Shown here: piece after piece, positions 60,922-64,000 of the stretch
Numbering within the stretch: position 1 is the first letter of the stretch
Layout: each line of letters opens with the position of its first letter
Assembly: GCF_900240315.1 (NCBI RefSeq)
Contig: NZ_OEPZ01000003.1
Location: 124,001-188,000, forward strand
Source: Dorea phocaeensis
GTDB lineage: Bacteria > Bacillota > Clostridia > Lachnospirales > Lachnospiraceae
Length of the DNA: 64,000 nucleotides
Direction: 5' to 3'
The notes under the pieces: model-generated
Database searches by the model: none
Seen by the model: the letters and a program-made list of their open reading frames with translations, nothing else
Told to the model about the DNA's origin: nothing
Translations under genes and position numbers: made by a program

Positions 60922-62247
60922 CTACTCTTCAAGATAAGTATTCTGGTATTCTCTGCGAATCTCTTCCGGAACCAGTCTTCCACCGGTTGCCCACGCGATA
61001 TGCACAGCATTTGGAAGCTTCTCAAGAAGCCCATGCTCCTGAAGATACCCCCTAGTCTCCTCATACTGATTCAATTTCAGCGGCCCTTCAAATGCTGCGC
61101 AGGAACTCGGTTCGATAAAAATATTCTCACTCTTTATCAACGCCCGCATATATTCATACAGCCATTTGTCATGAACCGTAAACTCTCCGCTAAGAATAGG
61201 ATCCATCACTTTCCCCACAAACCCTGACGGGCGTCCTACTGCAAGGCCATCCGCATGCGTCTGTCCCGTAAGGCCGATCTCCTGCACACTGATTTCGTGA
61301 TGCAGCCCGGTTGCCATTCCCAAAATCATACACGGCGCTTCCACAGGCTCCACGAAAAATACATGCACATTGTCTCCCCAAATCTCCTTCGCTCCATACG
61401 TAACCCCGCCTGGCGCTCCACCAACGCCACATGGAATATACACGAACAATGGATGCTCTTCATCAATACAGATTCCCTGCTCGGTAAGCTGATCCTTCAG
61501 ACGCCCTGCTGCCACCGCATATCCCAGAAATAGGTTTTTAGAATTTTCATCATCTACAAAATAACTCTTCGGATCTGCATCTGACTCTTTTCGCCCCTGC
61601 TTAACCGCCTCACTGTAATCCGATTCATACTCTATAACAGTGACTCCGTGACTTCTAAGCAAATCCTTCTTCCACTGTCTTGCATCTGCAGACATATGTA
61701 CAACCACCCGGTATCCCACTGCCGCACTGGCAATTCCGATACTAAGTCCTAAGTTTCCCGTTGACCCCACCTGAATCGTATACTGACTGAAGTATTTACG
61801 GCACTCGTCCGATGCAAGCTTGGAATAATCATCTTCCACCGTAATCAATCCAGCCTCCAGTGCAAGATCCTCCGTGTGTTTCAGAACCTCATAGATTCCT
61901 CCACGCGCCTTTACTGATCCTGCCACTGCTAGATGACTATCCTTCTTAAGAAGCAGCGTTCCCTCGATTGTTCCGCCAAACTCCTGATTCAAAAGTTCTT
62001 TCATCTTTTCAATCGGTACCAGCTCTGATTCAATCACGCCTCCACTTTCTTTCGTCTCCGGAAAACATTTCTGAATAAACGGTGCAAACCTCGCAAGTCT
62101 GGCCTTAGCATCCTCAACCTCGCTTGCCGTAACCGGAAGGATTCCCTTACTTTCCTCCCAGGAAAGTTTCTTTGGATTTCTCCATCCTACCTGTTCCTTT
62201 TCCGCAAGCTCCCTCACAACAGGAAGGTTCATATACTCTCTTTCCAT
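60922..62247 (-). CDS. dsdA: D-serine ammonia-lyase
   Basis: 441 residues, normal size. The PLP lysine is in [16 protein letters not shown], glycine loop [20 protein letters not shown], and [15 protein letters not shown]. It breaks D-serine into pyruvate and ammonia in the cytoplasm. AAAGGAGGAAAGACG ribosome site. Confidence 0.94.
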   Translation of the reverse strand: MEREYMNLPVVRELAEKEQVGWRNPKKLSWEESKGILPVTASEVEDAKARLARFAPFIQKCFPETKESGGVIESELVPIEKMKELLNQEFGGTIEGTLLLKKDSHLAVAGSVKARGGIYEVLKHTEDLALEAGLITVEDDYSKLASDECRKYFSQYTIQVGSTGNLGLSIGIASAAVGYRVVVHMSADARQWKKDLLRSHGVTVIEYESDYSEAVKQGRKESDADPKSYFVDDENSKNLFLGYAVAAGRLKDQLTEQGICIDEEHPLFVYIPCGVGGAPGGVTYGAKEIWGDNVHVFFVEPVEAPCMILGMATGLHHEISVQEIGLTGQTHADGLAVGRPSGFVGKVMDPILSGEFTVHDKWLYEYMRALIKSENIFIEPSSCAAFEGPLKLNQYEETRGYLQEHGLLEKLPNAVHIAWATGGRLVPEEIRREYQNTYLEE

Positions 62248-62360
62248 CGTCTTTCCTCCTTACGAAAAACCCTATTTTCTATCTATGCTGATTATAGCAT
62301 TTCTTCCACTCCCCTGGCAATCTGGACTTTGACAGAAAATTGCGTACCTCATTACGAAAA

Positions 62361-62404
62361 AACGGCATTCCAAACCATGATATCATCATTTTGGAATACC
62401 GTTT
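62361..62404 (-). terminator. Terminator after the NCS2 permease
   Basis: AAACGGTATTCCAAA / TTTGGAATGCCGTTTTTTCG perfect-looking stem with T tract on the minus strand. Confidence 0.88.
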
Positions 62405-62440
62405 CTAATCCTTTTACTTTTTTTAATACTGCTTTTCTTC

Positions 62441-63823
62441 CTACAGGAAAATATACTTCAGAATAAACAGTACCGCCAATATATACATCAATACACTAAT
62501 CTTCTTTTCCTTTGCCTTTCCAGTCAGAAGATTCATTGCTACATAAGCAATCACTCCCATAGAAATACCTTCAGAAATGCTATAGAAGAATGGCATTGCC
62601 AAAATACAAATATAACATGGCAGCGCTTCGGAAACATCATTGAAATCAATATTTACAACATTTGTCAACATATAGAATCCAACAACTACTAATGCCGGAG
62701 CCGTCGCAAAAGACGGAATCGCAAGGAAGATTGGAGACAGGAACAATGCAAGACCAAACAGAACCGCAGTCGTTACTGCAGTAAGCCCCGTTCTTCCCCC
62801 TTCTGTAACACCGGATGCACTCTCTACGAACGTTGTTGTTGTAGAGGTTCCAAGAACTGCTCCTGCCGTTGTTGCTACTGCATCTGCCATCAATGCTCCT
62901 TTAATCCGTGGAAGCTTGCCATTTTCATCCAGCATATTTGCTTTAGAAGATACTCCGATCAGCGTTCCGATCGTATCGAACATGTCCACAAATAAAAATG
63001 CAAATACAATAACTACAAAATCAAGCGAAAGAATTCCGGAAAAATCCAATTTCCCAAATACCGGTGCAAGGCTTGGAATAGAAAGACCATTGCTGAAATC
63101 CGGCAGCAATGAGAAAAAGCCCACTTCCGGGTTCGGTACGTAAATTCCGGTAAGCTGACAGGCAATTCCCAGTCCCCATGTAATCAGAATTCCCCACAAA
63201 ATATTTCCTTTTACATTCTTAATTACCAAAAGTCCGGTAATGATGATACCGATAATCGCAAGCAATACTGTAATTCCCACATCATTAAACGATGCTGATA
63301 CGCCATTTACGGTATTGTACTCTTTTAATGAAAAGATCTGGAGAAGTGTTGACCCTCCAATTACGATCTTCGCGTTCTGCAGACCGATAAATGCAATAAA
63401 CAGACCAATTCCCACGCTGACTGCAGCCTTTAAATTCGTCGGAATTGCGTTGAAAATCGCCTCTCGCACATTGGTCAGAGATAATACGATAAAAATAATA
63501 CCTTCTACAAATACTGCCGTAAGCGCCAGTTCCCAGCTATATCCCATACCAAGAACCACGGTGTAAGCAAAGTACGCATTCAGTCCCATTCCCGGCGCAA
63601 GCGCAAACGGATAATTGGCAAAAAGCGCCATAAGCAACGTTCCCAATAGTGCAGCCAGTGCAGTCGCAGTGAACACAGCACCCTGATCCATTCCAGCTGC
63701 CGATAAAATACTCGGATTTACAGCCAGAATATAGGCCATAGTCATAAAAGTTGTGATTCCGGCAAGGATCTCTGTCTTAGTATCTGTACCGTTTTCCTTA
63801 AGTTTGAAAAACTTCTCTAACAT
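62441..63823 (-). CDS. NCS2/AzgA-like purine permease
   Basis: 460 residues from ATG 63823 (GAAGGAGGAAATCAA). Motifs ITTFMTMAYILAVNPSILSA, ALAPGMGLNAYFAYTVVLGM and FLFVDMFDTIGTLIGVSSKA, then VLGTSTTTTFVESASGVTEG, are those of PbuG/PbuO/AzgA-type adenine/guanine/hypoxanthine transporters. Its closeness to guaB fits purine metabolism. No purine riboswitch was seen between it and the upstream gene. Confidence 0.93.
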   Translation of the reverse strand: MLEKFFKLKENGTDTKTEILAGITTFMTMAYILAVNPSILSAAGMDQGAVFTATALAALLGTLLMALFANYPFALAPGMGLNAYFAYTVVLGMGYSWELALTAVFVEGIIFIVLSLTNVREAIFNAIPTNLKAAVSVGIGLFIAFIGLQNAKIVIGGSTLLQIFSLKEYNTVNGVSASFNDVGITVLLAIIGIIITGLLVIKNVKGNILWGILITWGLGIACQLTGIYVPNPEVGFFSLLPDFSNGLSIPSLAPVFGKLDFSGILSLDFVVIVFAFLFVDMFDTIGTLIGVSSKANMLDENGKLPRIKGALMADAVATTAGAVLGTSTTTTFVESASGVTEGGRTGLTAVTTAVLFGLALFLSPIFLAIPSFATAPALVVVGFYMLTNVVNIDFNDVSEALPCYICILAMPFFYSISEGISMGVIAYVAMNLLTGKAKEKKISVLMYILAVLFILKYIFL

Positions 63824-63876
63824 TTGATTTCCTCCTTCACGTATCTCATTTTTAGATAACATATTCCTATTCTAGC

Positions 63877-63907
63877 AAAATGGAGCCATAAAGTAAATGG
63901 CTCCATC
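63877..63907 (-). terminator. Terminator of the partial gene at the right edge
   Basis: ATGGAGCCATTTACTTTATGGCTCCATTTTGC: 9-bp stem and T run on the minus strand. Confidence 0.85.
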
Positions 63908-63945
63908 TATTACTTCTCATTATGAGTATTTATCACTATTTTGTA

Positions 63946-64000
63946 TTACTCGCATTCACGAACTGTTTTTCTAAGTGGCAGGATCATTCCCGGCGCTACA
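63946..64000 (-). CDS. C-terminal end of an unidentified protein (partial)
   Basis: The last 17 codons read VAPGMILPLRKTVRECE and stop at 63946-63948. The in-frame stop and the terminator right after it support a real gene, but too little is visible to name it. Confidence 0.5.
   Translation of the reverse strand, partial: VAPGMILPLRKTVRECE

Noticed and set aside
63824-63945. Purine riboswitch before the NCS2 permease
   Set aside because: The space holds only the stop of the previous gene and its terminator; no purine aptamer core was found.

Overview
The window reads as a low-to-middle GC Clostridia chromosome, most likely Lachnospiraceae. This rests on strong AGGAGG ribosome sites, Tn916-type and serine recombinase remnants, a T-box leader before brnQ, and the style of the housekeeping genes at the right. 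Every convincing gene lies on the minus strand, so transcription runs from right to left and the layout is given in that order. I saw no rRNA, tRNA or CRISPR array.

Right flank (64000-46560), ordinary chromosome: the tail of an unidentified gene, an NCS2 purine permease, D-serine ammonia-lyase (dsdA), IMP dehydrogenase (guaB), a MATE exporter, an ABC-F ATPase, and an operon of alpha/beta hydrolase, condensation-like acyltransferase and two YibE/F membrane proteins. Then come a T-box controlled brnQ and two cardiolipin synthases in tandem, one of which is dead from three in-frame stops.

Accessory block (46560-33000), a patchwork of mobile and defence-like genes. It holds a compact NUDIX / GIY-YIG-helicase / MazG operon, a decayed Tn916-type integrase, a nuclease-like/GNAT fusion, a frameshifted XRE regulator, and a PLD nuclease with an XRE partner. 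It also holds a 16-codon stretch resembling the 3' end of rlmD (a known integration target), a dead serine recombinase, a GIY-YIG/DUF4357 gene behind tandem 27-bp repeats, and a complete restriction-modification operon. That operon encodes an HTH controller, a fused double D12 adenine methylase, an unknown subunit, a McrB-like GTPase and a LlaJI-type nuclease, and resembles BsuMI/LlaJI.

Prophage (about 33000 to beyond base 1), a cos-type siphophage with HK97-like packaging. Its order is: ImmA-like protease, repressor, small proteins, an attenuated sigma-like gene, antirepressor, P4-type primase-helicase, VRR-NUC and SNF2 proteins, late regulator, then a late promoter with helically phased repeats. 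After that come HNH, a GC-rich cos candidate and the small terminase. A modification cassette is inserted between the two terminase subunits: a shortened SAM synthetase, a ParB-methylase fusion, a C5 methylase, DUF4314, amidoligase and gamma-glutamylcyclotransferase. The large terminase follows, then a two-gene RHH/DUF1413 module with its own consensus promoter, portal, ClpP-like protease, capsid, connectors, tail tube, the gpG/gpGT frameshift pair, tape measure, Dit and a tail endopeptidase that runs off the left edge.

The items most worth following up are the NUDIX/helicase/MazG operon, the two ~100-bp palindromic elements in the prophage, the phased late promoter, the amidoligase/cyclotransferase cassette with its duplicated C-terminal module, the RHH-DUF1413 pair, and the two-methylase BsuMI/LlaJI-like system.
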